In this document: piece after piece, positions 8,732 to 16,814 of the stretch
How the letters are laid out: each line of letters begins with the position of its first letter
Position numbering within the stretch: position 1 is the stretch's first letter
Origin: Rubrivivax sp.
Lineage (GTDB): Bacteria > Pseudomonadota > Gammaproteobacteria > Burkholderiales > Burkholderiaceae_C
DNA: 40,096 nt
Reading direction: 5' to 3'
Assembly (NCBI GenBank): GCA_018780805.1
Contig: JADMJD010000036.1
Span: 1 to 40,096, forward strand
Made by a program: the position numbers and the translations under genes
Notes under the pieces: model-generated
Told to the model about the DNA's origin: nothing
Databases searched by the model: none
What the model saw: only the letters and a program-made list of their open reading frames with translations

Positions 8732-10159
8732 TCAAGCCGGCACGGTCTCGGCGACGTTCAGGAAGACCCCTTGCGCCCGCAGTGCCTGCTGCAGGGCCGG
8801 GATGTCCACGGCGCGCGGTTGCACACCTTGTTGCACCGCCAGCGCAGCGGCGGTGCCGGCGGCCTGACCGGTGATCCAGCACTGCGGGATCTCGCGCATG
8901 AAACCGTGCGAATTTTTGTCGCAGCTGATGTGGCGGCCGCAGGCCAGCAGCCCGTCCAGCGCCACCGGCACCAGCGCGCCATACGGGATGGAGATGTTCG
9001 GGAAGGTGGGGCTGACGGCCGGGGTGACACCGATCTCGTCGGGCAGCGCCACGCCGTCGGGCCAGCGCCGGCGCAACACCGCGTCCACGCCCTTGAGCCG
9101 GCGCGCATGGCGCACGCCGATCTGCGGCGCGCTCAGCAGCATGTAGGCGTTTTCGAACCCGGGTGCATGCGCGCGGTAGTAGTCCAGGTGCTGTTCCATC
9201 GCACGGTGTGAACGCACCTCGACCTCGGTCAGGTCGTCCACGTCCAGCGCCGAATAACCGGTCTGGCGCGGGCCCATGAAGAGTGCGATGTCGTCGCGCC
9301 AGGACACAAACGGCCGCTCGAACAGCCCGCAGCTGGCGCGCCCACCGGCCATGAAGGCGCTGTAGGCATCGGCCTGGCCCGCGCGGAATGCGATCCAACG
9401 GGCCATGTCCACCCCACCAAACAGCCACGAGGTGTTCATGCAGTGGTGAACGTCGGCGGCTTCGATGTCGTTGTCGTAGTCGGCCCCGGCGCGGGCAAAC
9501 AGGTCGCCGTCGCCGGTGGCGTCGATGACCACCTGGGCCATCACCGCCAAACGCCCTTCTTTGCTTTCGAAGGCCACGCCGGTGACTGCGCCCGATTCGA
9601 CGATGGGCATCGCCGCCCAGGCGTGGTAGACCAGCTTGACACCGCGCTCCAGCACGATCTGCTGGCCCAGCAGCTTCAGGCGCTCGGGGTCGATGGTGGG
9701 CGACCAGGTCACCACGCCGTGGTAGGCGGCGGTGCGCTGGCTCCAGTGCGCGGCCTTGGCGGCGTCGCGTGAACCCCAGTCGGCCGGGTCGGGGCCGGCC
9801 ACGGCCTCGGGCGGCAGGCGGTCGAACAGTTCTTCGGCAAAACCGCGGATCACCAGCTGCCCGGTCCAGTCGGTCATGCGGTCGATCCAGATCACCAGGC
9901 CGCCGGTGGCCAGGCCACCCAGGTGGTTGTAGCGCTCCAGCAGCACCACCCGCGCGCCTTGCCGTGCCGCCGCCGCCGCCGCGGCCGTGCCCGAAGGCCC
10001 GCCGCCGACCACCAGCACGTCGCAGCGGTCGTAGACCTTCAGCGTGCGGCCGGGTTCGTCGAAGCTGCCGTGGTCGGCGCGCGGCTCGCGCACACCCTCG
10101 CGGTCGAAGACATCGGACTGCAGGATGCGTTCGTCGGTGCGTTCTGTCGTTCTTCTCAT
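8732..10159 (-). CDS. FAD-dependent oxidoreductase
   Basis: A 475-residue flavoprotein of the FAD-dependent oxidoreductase class (PF12831-like). The Rossmann motif CDVLVVGGGPSGTAAAAAAA is at about residues 46-65, ending in an acidic residue in VVLLERYNHLGG, which is the ADP-ribose-binding pattern. A second FAD motif, VVIDATGDGDLFARAGADY, and a C-terminal LLACGRHISCDK...AAGTAAALAV segment complete the fold. It has no secretion signal, and an unusual hydrophilic extension of about 45 residues precedes the Rossmann fold, so the true start could be later. It sits between the IlvD-type dehydratase (18 bp upstream) and the AcnX subunits in one operon. It probably oxidises a hydroxy or keto acid intermediate. 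Confidence 0.85.
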   Translation of the reverse strand: MRRTTERTDERILQSDVFDREGVREPRADHGSFDEPGRTLKVYDRCDVLVVGGGPSGTAAAAAAARQGARVVLLERYNHLGGLATGGLVIWIDRMTDWTGQLVIRGFAEELFDRLPPEAVAGPDPADWGSRDAAKAAHWSQRTAAYHGVVTWSPTIDPERLKLLGQQIVLERGVKLVYHAWAAMPIVESGAVTGVAFESKEGRLAVMAQVVIDATGDGDLFARAGADYDNDIEAADVHHCMNTSWLFGGVDMARWIAFRAGQADAYSAFMAGGRASCGLFERPFVSWRDDIALFMGPRQTGYSALDVDDLTEVEVRSHRAMEQHLDYYRAHAPGFENAYMLLSAPQIGVRHARRLKGVDAVLRRRWPDGVALPDEIGVTPAVSPTFPNISIPYGALVPVALDGLLACGRHISCDKNSHGFMREIPQCWITGQAAGTAAALAVQQGVQPRAVDIPALQQALRAQGVFLNVAETVPA

Positions 10160-10177
10160 CTTGTCGTTCTCATCGGC

Positions 10178-11860
10178 TCACTTCGGGTCGACCAACACCG
10201 CACCTTGGCGCAGCGGGCCGACGTTGCGGCGGTAGATCTGCAACCAGCCGGTGTCGAAGACCTTGGGCGGTGCGGTCCAGCCCGCGGCACGGCGCTCCAT
10301 CTCCTCGGGTGGCACCTCCAGGTCACAGCGCCGGGTGTCGAGGTCGATCACGATGGTGTCGCCGTCGTGCACCAGCGCCAGCGGCCCGAGCACCGCACCT
10401 TCAGGCGACACCTCGGCCACCACCAGGCCCTTGCAGACCAGGCCGGAGAGGTGGCCGTCGGTGATCAGCGCCACCTGGTCGCCCAGGCCGGCGCCGTCGA
10501 TGGCAAACACCACCTTGGACGAACCACCGCCCATGCCCGGGCCGCCACAGACACCGGCGCCGCGCATCACCACCACCTGGCCGGGCTGGATGCGGCCATC
10601 ACTCAGCGCGGCAATGGCGGCATCGGAGCTGGAAAAACAGAGCGCCGGGCCGGCAAAACGCCGTGTCGGCCGCACCGCGATGCCGGTCTTGACGATGCCG
10701 TACTCCGGCGCCAGGTTGCCGCGCAACATCGTGATGGCCGGCAGGCGCGCGTGGGCGCGTTCCGGCGGGCGAATGACCTCGGCATCGGCCACCGTCACGC
10801 CTTCGAGGTTGTGGCCGACGGTCTGCCCGCTGACCGTCAACGCGTCACGGTCCAGCCAGGGTTCCAGCTGTTTCATCACCGCGCGGCAGCCGCCAGCGGC
10901 CTCGAACTCCTCGATGAAGCGCTCGCCCACCGGGCGCACGGCGGCCAGCACCGGCACCTGGTCGCCCAGGGTCTCGAACAGGCCATACACATCGGCGCCG
11001 CAGCAGGCTTCGGTGGCCACGGCCTGCAGGTGTTTGATGCAGTTGACCGAACCGCCCACGGCCAGCACCGCGCTCACCGCGTTGCGGAAGGCGCCGGGTG
11101 TGAGGATCTGGCGCGGCAGCAGGTTTTCTTCCACCATGGCCACGATGCGTGCACCGCTGCGCCGTGCCGCGGCGAACATCGCGTCGCTGTTGGCGGCCAC
11201 CGGCGTGGTGCCGGGCAAGGCCATGCCCAGCGCCTCGCAGGCCACGTGCATCGAGTTGGCCGTGCCCATGCCCGAGCAGACCCCCGGCCCGCGGATGGCC
11301 TCGCGGCTCATGGCGATCAGGTCGTCCAGCGGCAGTTTGCCCATCTGCGCGTGCATGGCGCCGACAAACACGTCTTCGATGTCCACATGCTGGCCGCGGA
11401 ACTCGCCGCTGGGCTGGTAGCCGCAGACCAGCATCAGGCTGGGGATGTTCAAGCGCGCCGCGGCCATCATCTGGCCGGGCACGGTCTTGTCGCACGAGGT
11501 CAGGCAGACCATGCCGTCGAGCTGCGCGCCCTCCACCGCCACCTCGATGTCGTTGGTGACCAGGTCGCGCGTGGCCAGGATGTAGCCGCCGCGTCCCCCG
11601 GCGCCGATGACGAAGTCGCTGGGCGCCGCGGTGCGGATCTCGAAGGGCACACCGCCTGCGGCGCGGATGGCGTCCTTCACCACCTGGGCCACGCCGTCCA
11701 GGTGCGCAAAACAGGCGGCCAGCCCCGACGAACTGTTGACGACCGCGATCTTGGGTTTTTCGCAGTCCGACTCCGGGATGCCCATGCCGCGCCACTGCGC
11801 GTTGCGCACCGCCCAGAGGTAGGAGCCGCGGGGGAAGTTGCTGCGCAGGGGACGGGGCAT
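10178..11860 (-). CDS. IlvD/Edd-family [2Fe-2S] dehydratase
   Basis: A 560-residue dehydratase of the IlvD/Edd family (dihydroxy-acid, sugar-acid and phosphogluconate dehydratases). The three cluster cysteines fall in the expected contexts: C50 in GLAACFAHL, C123 in TSCDKTVPG and C195 in GVCSGMGTANSM. The C-terminal half contains FAGPALCFSS and GGPGMGGGSSKVVFAI with TDGHLSG. The sequence is closer to the sugar-acid branch than to a housekeeping IlvD, and no other branched-chain biosynthetic gene is nearby. ATG at 11860 is chosen because AAAGG lies 7 nt upstream; a TTG 18 nt earlier is weaker. First gene of the AcnX operon, divergent from a MarR regulator. Confidence 0.88.
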   Translation of the reverse strand: MPRPLRSNFPRGSYLWAVRNAQWRGMGIPESDCEKPKIAVVNSSSGLAACFAHLDGVAQVVKDAIRAAGGVPFEIRTAAPSDFVIGAGGRGGYILATRDLVTNDIEVAVEGAQLDGMVCLTSCDKTVPGQMMAAARLNIPSLMLVCGYQPSGEFRGQHVDIEDVFVGAMHAQMGKLPLDDLIAMSREAIRGPGVCSGMGTANSMHVACEALGMALPGTTPVAANSDAMFAAARRSGARIVAMVEENLLPRQILTPGAFRNAVSAVLAVGGSVNCIKHLQAVATEACCGADVYGLFETLGDQVPVLAAVRPVGERFIEEFEAAGGCRAVMKQLEPWLDRDALTVSGQTVGHNLEGVTVADAEVIRPPERAHARLPAITMLRGNLAPEYGIVKTGIAVRPTRRFAGPALCFSSSDAAIAALSDGRIQPGQVVVMRGAGVCGGPGMGGGSSKVVFAIDGAGLGDQVALITDGHLSGLVCKGLVVAEVSPEGAVLGPLALVHDGDTIVIDLDTRRCDLEVPPEEMERRAAGWTAPPKVFDTGWLQIYRRNVGPLRQGAVLVDPK

Positions 11861-11910
11861 CGGGGCCTTTCGTTGCAAGGCAAGGCGTTCGGGAACTGCG
11901 ATCTATCTTG

Positions 11911-11934
11911 ATGTGTCCAGTAATGGGATGTCAA
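11911..11934 (-). promoter_or_regulatory. Possible -35 region for the IlvD/AcnX operon
   Basis: A consensus TTGACA lies on the minus strand at 11934-11929, about 70 bp upstream of the dehydratase start. The matching -10 is weak: TCAAGA or CAAGAT at 17-18 bp spacing. The segment also holds TTGA and TCAA ends (11908-11911 and 11931-11934) that could be part of a MarR operator, but the arms do not pair well beyond four bases. Confidence 0.3.
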
Positions 11935-11982
11935 TAATCGCTTGTGCCATCATGGCATTGCCCCCGCAACACCACCCAGCGC

Positions 11983-12510
11983 ATGAGTGCCACCCGCCGT
12001 TCCCCTGCCGCTGCCACCGAGCCGCCGCCGCGGGCCGCCCACCCACCGGCCCCGCTGGCTGCGTCCGATGCCGAGGTCAACCGCTACCTGGCGGCCTACA
12101 TCATGGGTGTTGCCAACCGCCTGGCCAACGGGGCTTCCCAGCACTACCGCCGCCGCTTCAACCTGGGCATGTCGGAGTGGCGCGCGCTGATGGCCATTGG
12201 CACCAGCAACCACCGCATCGTGCGCGAGGTGGCCGAGATGGCCGACCTGGACTACGCCGCCGCCAGCAAGAGCCTGAAGCTGCTGCAGGCCCGCGGCTGG
12301 GTGGCGATGGAGCAGACACAACGCCGTGGCCGCGCCGCCCTCGCCAGCCTGACGCCCGAGGGCTTGACCGTCTGGCGCCAGGTGCGCGATTCGGCCCGCC
12401 GCCGCCACCAGCGGCTGGTGGCCAGCTTCAGCGCCGAAGAGGTGGAGCAGCTGTGGTCGCTGCTGCGCCGTATCGAGCAGCATGTGCCCGACATGAACGC
12501 GGAAGACTGA
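11983..12510 (+). CDS. MarR-family regulator, divergent from the AcnX operon
   Basis: A MarR-type winged-helix regulator of about 175 residues. The N-terminus is a Pro/Ala-rich tail. The dimerisation helix is followed by NRLANGASQHYRRRFNLGMSEWRALMAI, then the recognition region VREVAEMADLDYAAASKSLKLLQARGWV and the wing EQTQRRGRAALASLTPEG. It is clearly a paralogue of the MarR protein at 18037-18603: both share (N/D)RY, AN(R/K)L, GASQHY and the F-x-(L/V)-G core. ATG at 11983 is preferred to an in-frame GTG at 11944, because the shorter form gives a usual N-terminus. Divergent placement argues for control of the IlvD-FAD-AcnX-TctC operon by its substrate. Confidence 0.88.
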   Translation: MSATRRSPAAATEPPPRAAHPPAPLAASDAEVNRYLAAYIMGVANRLANGASQHYRRRFNLGMSEWRALMAIGTSNHRIVREVAEMADLDYAAASKSLKLLQARGWVAMEQTQRRGRAALASLTPEGLTVWRQVRDSARRRHQRLVASFSAEEVEQLWSLLRRIEQHVPDMNAED

Positions 12511-12577
12511 CCTCGTCGCGCCCTACACTCGGCACCCTTTTGTAGGCCAATCCGGCCAGGCCATCTGCCCCCCCGAC

Positions 12578-13576
12578 ATGTTCAAGAACACCCTGATCTA
12601 CCGCATCGAACACTGGGAAGCACCTGCGCTGCCCGAACTCGACGAACGCCTGGCCGGCGCCCGTTTCATCGAGTGTGGCGCCACGCAGCCCGAATCGGCG
12701 GGCTGGGTGGCCCCGCGTGGCGACAAACACGCGGCGCTGGCCGAAAGCATAGGCGGCCAGATCGTGCTGAAACTCTGCACCGAGACCAAGGCCGTGCCCG
12801 GCAGCGTGGTCAAGACCCAGGTGCAGGCCGAGCTGGACAACATCGAACAACAGACCGGCCGCCGCCCCAAGGGCAAACAGGCCAAGGAAGTCAAAGAAGC
12901 CGTGGTGCACGCGCTGCTGCCACGGGCCTTCCCCAAACGCAGCGACACCCTGGTCTGGCTGGACCCGGTGGCGGGTTATGTCTGGGTCGGCGCCGGCAGC
13001 ACCAAGAAGGCCGACGCCGTCGTCACACGGCTGATCGAGTGGGCCGGCGGCGGCCTGAAGCTCAGCCTGGTGCAGACCGAGCTGGCGCCGGCCACCGCGA
13101 TGGCGCAGTGGCTGGCCGACAAACAGGCGCCCGCCGGCTTCAGCATCGACCGCGAGTGTGAGCTCAAGCAGCCCGACAGCGAAAAGTCCACCGTGCGTTA
13201 CGCGCGCCACACGCTGGACATCGACGAGGTCGGCCAGCACATCCAGCAGGGCAAGCTGCCCACACAGCTGGCGCTCACCTGGGCCGGCCGGGTGTCCTTC
13301 GTGCTGACCGAAGCACTGACGCTGAAGAAGATCCAGCTGCTGGACGTGGTGATGGAAAACGCCGGCATCGACGCGTCGCAGAGCGGCAAGGACGACGGTG
13401 GATTTGATGCCGACATCGCGATTGCCACCGGCGAGCTGCGGCAGCTGCTGCCCGACCTGATCGAGGCGCTGGGTGGGCTGCATGAACGCCAGGCGGTGGC
13501 GCCCACCCCCACGCCGGCCGCCGCCGGTGCGGCCGGCAGCCCCGATGTCGCCCCCTGGGACACGGTGCCGGCGTGA
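12578..13576 (+). CDS. rdgC: Recombination-associated protein RdgC
   Basis: A 332-residue RdgC, a ring-shaped dimer that binds double-stranded DNA without sequence preference and restrains RecA. The family start MFKN(T/L)LIYRI is present, followed by [17 protein letters not shown] (family: F.P.G..Q..S.GWV.P), then [16 protein letters not shown] and the C-terminal [11 protein letters not shown] block. About 20 extra residues rich in Ala, Pro and Thr form the tail. ATG at 12578 is the family start. Its stop overlaps the GTG of the VF530-family gene (GTGA), so the pair is translationally coupled. Cytoplasmic, nucleoid-associated. Confidence 0.97.
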   Translation: MFKNTLIYRIEHWEAPALPELDERLAGARFIECGATQPESAGWVAPRGDKHAALAESIGGQIVLKLCTETKAVPGSVVKTQVQAELDNIEQQTGRRPKGKQAKEVKEAVVHALLPRAFPKRSDTLVWLDPVAGYVWVGAGSTKKADAVVTRLIEWAGGGLKLSLVQTELAPATAMAQWLADKQAPAGFSIDRECELKQPDSEKSTVRYARHTLDIDEVGQHIQQGKLPTQLALTWAGRVSFVLTEALTLKKIQLLDVVMENAGIDASQSGKDDGGFDADIAIATGELRQLLPDLIEALGGLHERQAVAPTPTPAAAGAAGSPDVAPWDTVPA

Positions 13577-13851
13577 GCCCTGCACCACCACCGGCCCAGC
13601 CGCCAACTCAACCGCGCAACCCCTTGCACGGGGTCACGCTGGAGGCCATGGTGACGGCGCTGGTGGCGCACTACGGCTGGCCGGGGCTGGGTGAGCAGGT
13701 GCCGATCCGTTGTTTCACGCACGAGCCCAGCGTGGCATCCAGCCTGAAGTTCCTGCGCAAGACCCCCTGGGCGCGCGAGAAGGTGGAGAGCCTCTACGGC
13801 TTCATGCTGCGGGAGCAGCGGCGGCACGCTCCGCGTCCACCCACTGGCTGA
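13573..13851 (+). CDS. VF530-family (DUF2132) small protein
   Basis: A 92-residue protein of the VF530 family (DUF2132), a small helical domain proposed to bind DNA. After about 15 Pro/Gln-rich residues the family core is clear: [33 protein letters not shown], then [24 protein letters not shown]. The GTG start at 13573 overlaps the rdgC stop, so both are likely made together, which fits a nucleoid or recombination role. The 3' end overlaps the convergent Rieske oxygenase gene by 50 bp. The function of the family is not firmly established. Confidence 0.88.
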   Translation: MSPAPPPAQPPTQPRNPLHGVTLEAMVTALVAHYGWPGLGEQVPIRCFTHEPSVASSLKFLRKTPWAREKVESLYGFMLREQRRHAPRPPTG

Positions 13852-14863
13852 CCAGGCCACGGAATTGGCCCACGGCGCCGTCGAACAAGGGCACCGGCCG
13901 CATCGGCAGGTCCGGCGTGGCCAGGATCGCGCGGTACTGCGCGCTGATCATGTCCTTGTCCTCGTGAAAGGCCCGCACCAGCGTCTGGTACATGCGGCCC
14001 ACGGTGTCGGGCGCCCGCTCAAAATCGCGCCGCTGGCAGCTCTGCTGGAAGAAGTAGTGCGTGCTGGTGGCCGTCTCGGGTGTGAGCGTCTGGCAGCTGT
14101 GCAGGCGCACGGTGCGGCTGTCGTCGTCGGGCGCGTCCATGGGCCTGCCGCCAGAGTCCATCAGCAGCGTGCCGGGCAGCACGAAGTGATAGTCGAACCA
14201 GCGTTCGAAGCGGCCTTCCAGGCCGTCGCGGAAGCTCTGCCAGTACGGCGACGGCGGCACATCGGGCACCCGGCGGGTGACCTTGACGCCGGTCGGCCGC
14301 CCGTCCGGCAGCCGCACCGGTTCGATGTGCTGGCGCGCACGGGCGATCTCCGGTGAGCCGCCCAGGGTGTTGGCGTGCACGTAGCTGAGGTGCGAGAAGT
14401 CCAGCAGGTTGTCGCAGATCAGCAGGTAGGGCACCTCGTAGTGCATGTATCCCGGCTGGTGGCACCAGCCGGGGTGATCGTTGGAGAAGTTGTCGGGCAG
14501 CAAGGTCTCGTCGGCCGCGGCCGGGTCGCCCATCCAGACAAAGACCCAGCGGTTCTTGGTCAGAACCGGGTAGCTGCGGACCTTCAGGTGCGGCGGCACC
14601 CTTGCCATGCCGGGCACCTCGATGCACTGGCCCGCACAGTCGAACTTCAGCCCGTGGTAACCACAGCGCACCGCATCACCTTCGCGCTGGCCGCAGGACA
14701 GCGGTGCCAGCCGGTGGCAGCAGCGGTCCAGCATCGCGGCCAGGCTGCCGTCGGCGCGGCGCAGCACCAGGAGGGGTTCGCCGAGCACGGTGCGGGTGAA
14801 CAGCGTGTCGGGGCCGATCTCGTGGTCCCAGGCGATCACATACCAGCAGTTGCGGATGAACAT
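13802..14863 (-). CDS. Rieske non-haem iron oxygenase, VanA-like (aromatic O-demethylase type)
   Basis: A 353-residue Rieske oxygenase alpha subunit of the vanillate O-demethylase/phthalate dioxygenase group. The Rieske ligands are C48-x-H50 and C67-x2-H70 (in [10 protein letters not shown]). The mononuclear iron motif is D155-x2-H158-x4-H163 in [11 protein letters not shown]. The family's N-terminal NCWYVIAW is also clear. Such enzymes need a reductase to supply electrons; none of the VanB type is next to it, but a ferredoxin and a ferredoxin reductase lie upstream in the same cluster. ATG at 14863 has AGGAG 6 nt before it, so it is preferred to the in-frame ATG at 14878. Likely substrate: a methoxylated or otherwise substituted aromatic acid (inference). 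Confidence 0.9.
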   Translation of the reverse strand: MFIRNCWYVIAWDHEIGPDTLFTRTVLGEPLLVLRRADGSLAAMLDRCCHRLAPLSCGQREGDAVRCGYHGLKFDCAGQCIEVPGMARVPPHLKVRSYPVLTKNRWVFVWMGDPAAADETLLPDNFSNDHPGWCHQPGYMHYEVPYLLICDNLLDFSHLSYVHANTLGGSPEIARARQHIEPVRLPDGRPTGVKVTRRVPDVPPSPYWQSFRDGLEGRFERWFDYHFVLPGTLLMDSGGRPMDAPDDDSRTVRLHSCQTLTPETATSTHYFFQQSCQRRDFERAPDTVGRMYQTLVRAFHEDKDMISAQYRAILATPDLPMRPVPLFDGAVGQFRGLVSQWVDAERAAAAPAA

Positions 14864-14883
14864 GGGCGACTCCTGCATGGGGG

Positions 14884-15873
14884 TCACTGCGGCTCGATGC
14901 CGATTTCGCGGATCTTGCGCGAGATCACGTCGAACTCGGCGCGGTAGTTCGCCTGGAACTGCTCGGGCGTGGTGGCCATCACCTCCAGGCCACGTTCGAC
15001 GATGGCGGCCGACACCTCGGGCAACACCAGGATGGCGCGGATCTCGGCCACCAGCCGCTGCGCCACCGCGGGTGGCAGCTTGGCCGGGCCGACCACGCTG
15101 ATCCACACCGCGGCGTCGAAGATGGGGTCGTCCAGGCCCTGCTCGCGCATGGTCGGCACGTCCGGCAAGGCCTTGGAGCGTTCCCGGCCCAGGATGGCCA
15201 GCGGCCGGATCTTGCCAGCCGCCACATGCTGCTTGGCCAGGCCGGCGGAGGTGAGGCCCAGGCTCACGGTCTTGGACAGCAGGTCCTGCATCACCGCCGC
15301 TTCGCCACGCTGCGGCACATGCACCATGCCCGCGCCCAGGCGCTGGTTCAGCGCTTCACCGGCGATGTGGCCCAGGCCGCCCACGCCCCAGGAGGCATAA
15401 CTCATCTGGCCCTTGTGCTCGGCGGCGTAGCGGCGCAGATCGGCCAGGTTGCGCAGCGGCAGGTCGGCATTGGCGCTGATGACGGCGGGGCTGAAGACGG
15501 CCTGCGTCAGCAGCGTCAAGTCCCGCTGCGGGTCGTAGGGCAGGTTCTTGAACAGCGAGACGTTGTTGATCAACGAGTCGCCCAGCGTGAAGGCCAGCGT
15601 GTGGCCGTCGGGTGCCGCGCGGGCCACCTCGCCCACGCCCAGCGCGCCCGAGGCGCCGGTGCGGTTGTCCACCACCACCGGCTGGCCGAACAGCTTGGAC
15701 AGGCGCTCGCCGACCAGGCGCGCCAGGAAGTCCGAGGCACCGCCCGCCGGGTAGGGCACGACAAAACGCAGCGGGCGCGACGGGAAACTGCCCTGCGCCC
15801 GCAGCCCCAGCGGCGCGACAAGCGGTGACAGCGCGGCGGCTGCAAACAGGCGGTGGGCGGTGCGGCGGTCCAT
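14884..15873 (-). CDS. Bug/TctC-family tripartite tricarboxylate transporter receptor (second copy)
   Basis: A 329-residue periplasmic binding protein of the Bug family, distinct in sequence from the copy at 5932. A signal peptide (MDRRTAHRLFAAAALSPLV, to about residue 27 LRAQ) is followed by FPSRPLRFVVPYPAGGASDF, VVVDNRTGASGALGVGEVA and RAAPDGHTLAF, all standard TctC motifs. GGAG lies 6 nt before the ATG. TctA/TctB partners are absent, as is common for this expanded family in Burkholderiales. It is placed 20 bp before the Rieske oxygenase gene and is likely co-transcribed with it, so the ligand may be the aromatic substrate or a related carboxylate. Confidence 0.92.
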   Translation of the reverse strand: MDRRTAHRLFAAAALSPLVAPLGLRAQGSFPSRPLRFVVPYPAGGASDFLARLVGERLSKLFGQPVVVDNRTGASGALGVGEVARAAPDGHTLAFTLGDSLINNVSLFKNLPYDPQRDLTLLTQAVFSPAVISANADLPLRNLADLRRYAAEHKGQMSYASWGVGGLGHIAGEALNQRLGAGMVHVPQRGEAAVMQDLLSKTVSLGLTSAGLAKQHVAAGKIRPLAILGRERSKALPDVPTMREQGLDDPIFDAAVWISVVGPAKLPPAVAQRLVAEIRAILVLPEVSAAIVERGLEVMATTPEQFQANYRAEFDVISRKIREIGIEPQ

Positions 15874-15920
15874 GCAGGTCTCCTTCAGGCCGCATCGGGG
15901 TGTGCGGCAGGAAAAAGACT

Positions 15921-16787
15921 CTAGGAACCGCCCTCCTCCGCGTCTGTCCCCTGCGGCTGGCACGGGAAAACACCTGTCTCCTGCCCAAGCCCCAGCCACC
16001 ACACCAGCGCCAGGCGGCTGTGCAGGTGCAGCTTGCCGTAGACCCGCTTGCGCAAGGTGAGCACGGTGGACGGCGCCACACCCAGGTCGGCGGCGATGCC
16101 GTCGTTGCTCAGCCCGGCCGCGATGCGTGCCGCCACCTGCCGTTCCCGCGGTGACAGCGTTGGTGCCCGTTCGCCCAGGCGTGATGCGGCCACGGCCACG
16201 CGGTCGGCCGGCGGCGCCACCGCACACAAACGGGGCTGCAGCGCAGTGCGCAGCAGCGGCGCCACATCACGCAGCCGGTCGAGTTCGCCGTCGTCGAACT
16301 CGCCGCCGGGTGTGTTGCGGTACAGGTTCACCGAGTACGCGCGCCCGCCGCCGGCAAACAGCAGGCTGATGCGGCCAGCCAGGTGCTCGCGCTCGAAGAT
16401 GGCCTCGCGCCAGGCCGGGTCGGGGATCTCGCGCTGGCGGTAGTGCAGCAGGTCGACGCGCGGCGCATCGGCATCCAGCAAGGCCAGGTCGGCCGCCAGC
16501 CCGGCCGCGTCGTCGTGGCGGAAGAAGCCGCTGCGGTACAGCGAAAAACAGCGCGCCGTGGTGTCCTGCGCCGCGCGGGTGCGGCAATGGCCTTCCAGCT
16601 GATGCGGGGCGCTCGCGCCGCGGTACTCGACCAGCGTCACGTAGTCCAGCGGCAGCACACGGCCCAGGAAACCCAGCGCCGCGCGCCCTGGGCTGCGGTG
16701 TTGCAGGTCCTGCAGCAGGCCCACCACGGCGGCCGTGGACACACACGATTCGCGCGCGGCGTCGTGCAGGGTCCAGTGGCGGGCCAT
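15921..16787 (-). CDS. LuxR-family transcriptional regulator
   Basis: A 288-residue regulator with a C-terminal LuxR-type helix-turn-helix at about residues 213-270: LSPRERQVAARIAAGLSNDG, then IAADLGVAPSTVLTLRKRVYGKLHLHSR. The N-terminal 200 residues match no sensor domain I recognise; they lack receiver-domain or autoinducer-binding signatures and may sense a small molecule (GAF-like is possible). It lies between the reductase gene (27 bp upstream) and the TctC gene (47 bp downstream) in the same orientation. It probably tunes the TctC-Rieske part of the cluster, complementing the MarR protein. ATG at 16787 is the first good start. Confidence 0.85.
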   Translation of the reverse strand: MARHWTLHDAARESCVSTAAVVGLLQDLQHRSPGRAALGFLGRVLPLDYVTLVEYRGASAPHQLEGHCRTRAAQDTTARCFSLYRSGFFRHDDAAGLAADLALLDADAPRVDLLHYRQREIPDPAWREAIFEREHLAGRISLLFAGGGRAYSVNLYRNTPGGEFDDGELDRLRDVAPLLRTALQPRLCAVAPPADRVAVAASRLGERAPTLSPRERQVAARIAAGLSNDGIAADLGVAPSTVLTLRKRVYGKLHLHSRLALVWWLGLGQETGVFPCQPQGTDAEEGGS

Positions 16788-16814
16788 GGTGGGGGGCCTG
16801 GCGGGAGCGGTGGC

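Noticed and set aside
9923..11911. Long plus-strand open frame opposite the FAD oxidoreductase and IlvD genes
   Set aside because: Composition is typical of an antisense shadow (rich in His, Arg, Gly, Gln), with no recognisable domain, whereas the minus strand holds a full dehydratase.
11908..11934. Possible MarR operator between the IlvD and MarR genes
   Set aside because: Only the outer TTGA/TCAA bases pair; the inner arms do not match, so I list only a weak -35 there.
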